Source: Pseudomonas citronellolis (GTDB lineage Bacteria > Pseudomonadota > Gammaproteobacteria > Pseudomonadales > Pseudomonadaceae). From it: a stretch of 49,801 nt of DNA. Position 1 is the first letter of the stretch, and the number at the start of each line of letters is the position of its first letter. This document shows positions 49,701 through 49,801 of this stretch, one piece after another. Location of the stretch: contig NZ_JARJLT010000381.1 of NCBI RefSeq assembly GCF_029335315.1, forward strand, positions 1 to 49,801, written 5' to 3'. Under the pieces are notes generated by a model that saw nothing but the letters and a program-made list of their open reading frames with translations, was not told the origin of the DNA and ran no database searches. Made by a program: the position numbers and the translations under genes.

Positions 49701-49801
49701 GTGCTCAATTTCTTCTGGCGCTTGCTCGCCAAGCTGCTGGCTGTCCCCCTGGTCGCCGGCTGGATCATCCAACGCGCCGGCCGCACTCCCTACCAGCACA
49801 T
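49701..49801 (+). CDS. Small membrane protein, 3' end outside window
   Basis: GTG at 49701 after GAGGA starts a peptide with a hydrophobic stretch (FFWRLLAKLLAVPLVAGWII), so a membrane helix. Only 33 codons are in the window. Not recognised. Confidence 0.5.
   Translation, partial: MLNFFWRLLAKLLAVPLVAGWIIQRAGRTPYQH

Larger units (their letters stand above)
9103..49801. mobile_element. Lambda-organised prophage with myovirus tail genes and a DGR (right end beyond window)
   Basis: The stretch carries integrase, lysis genes, a full contractile-tail and head module, replication genes with an iteron origin, a cro/cI switch with five operators, an early recombination operon and a diversity-generating retroelement. 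Every structural gene expected for a complete particle is present and intact by reading frame, so it may be an inducible phage. The left boundary is approximate and the right one is not reached. Confidence 0.9.

Overview
The window is high-GC proteobacterial DNA, almost certainly Pseudomonas. Bases 1-9102 are chromosomal. They keep the gene neighbourhood known from P. aeruginosa around carSR and fhp: a CarS/CarR-type two-component system, two PepSY proteins, a patatin-like lipase, NnrS, a PpyR-like membrane protein, the flavohemoglobin Fhp and its activator FhpR. Three short palindromes lie between the divergent fhp and fhpR genes. A small lipoprotein gene closes the host segment.

From about 9103 to the end (right edge not reached) lies a temperate phage with lambda-like control logic and a contractile-tail (myovirus) particle. 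A P4-type integrase is first (9374, +). A long minus-strand block then reads right to left: CII, O/P-like replication genes with six iterons, RusA, holin candidates, terminase, portal, MuF, DUF2213 protease/scaffold, capsid, neck, DUF3383 sheath, tube, tail chaperone with a -1 frameshift site, tape measure, baseplate, tail fibre, endolysin and nested Rz/Rz1. Two small plus-strand genes (16312, 17675) interrupt this block as morons.

The switch is at 36.8-38.1 kb. Cro (-) and CI (+) diverge across three operator copies. Two more copies overlap a good PL promoter at 38.0 kb. PL is followed by a leader carrying a 12-base boxA. A LexA-box-controlled DUF1654 gene lies between. The plus-strand early operon encodes a Cas4/RecB-like nuclease, a RecT-like annealing protein, a Rad50/SbcC-like ATPase and small unknown genes.

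The outstanding system is a diversity-generating retroelement (DGR) spread over 8-9 kb of that early operon. It has one template repeat (TR, about 46725-46826), an Avd gene (46207), a DGR-type reverse transcriptase (46768-47925) and three target genes (38467, 44834, 45545). Each target ends in a variable repeat. I compared TR and the three VRs base by base: within the 21-codon variable core all 51 differences fall on template adenines and none on C, G or T. The targets are DUF1566-like proteins made from the early operon, not tail fibres, and the RT start codon lies inside the TR. Downstream, a C5 cytosine methyltransferase gene contains a second long frame that looks like a real protein family.
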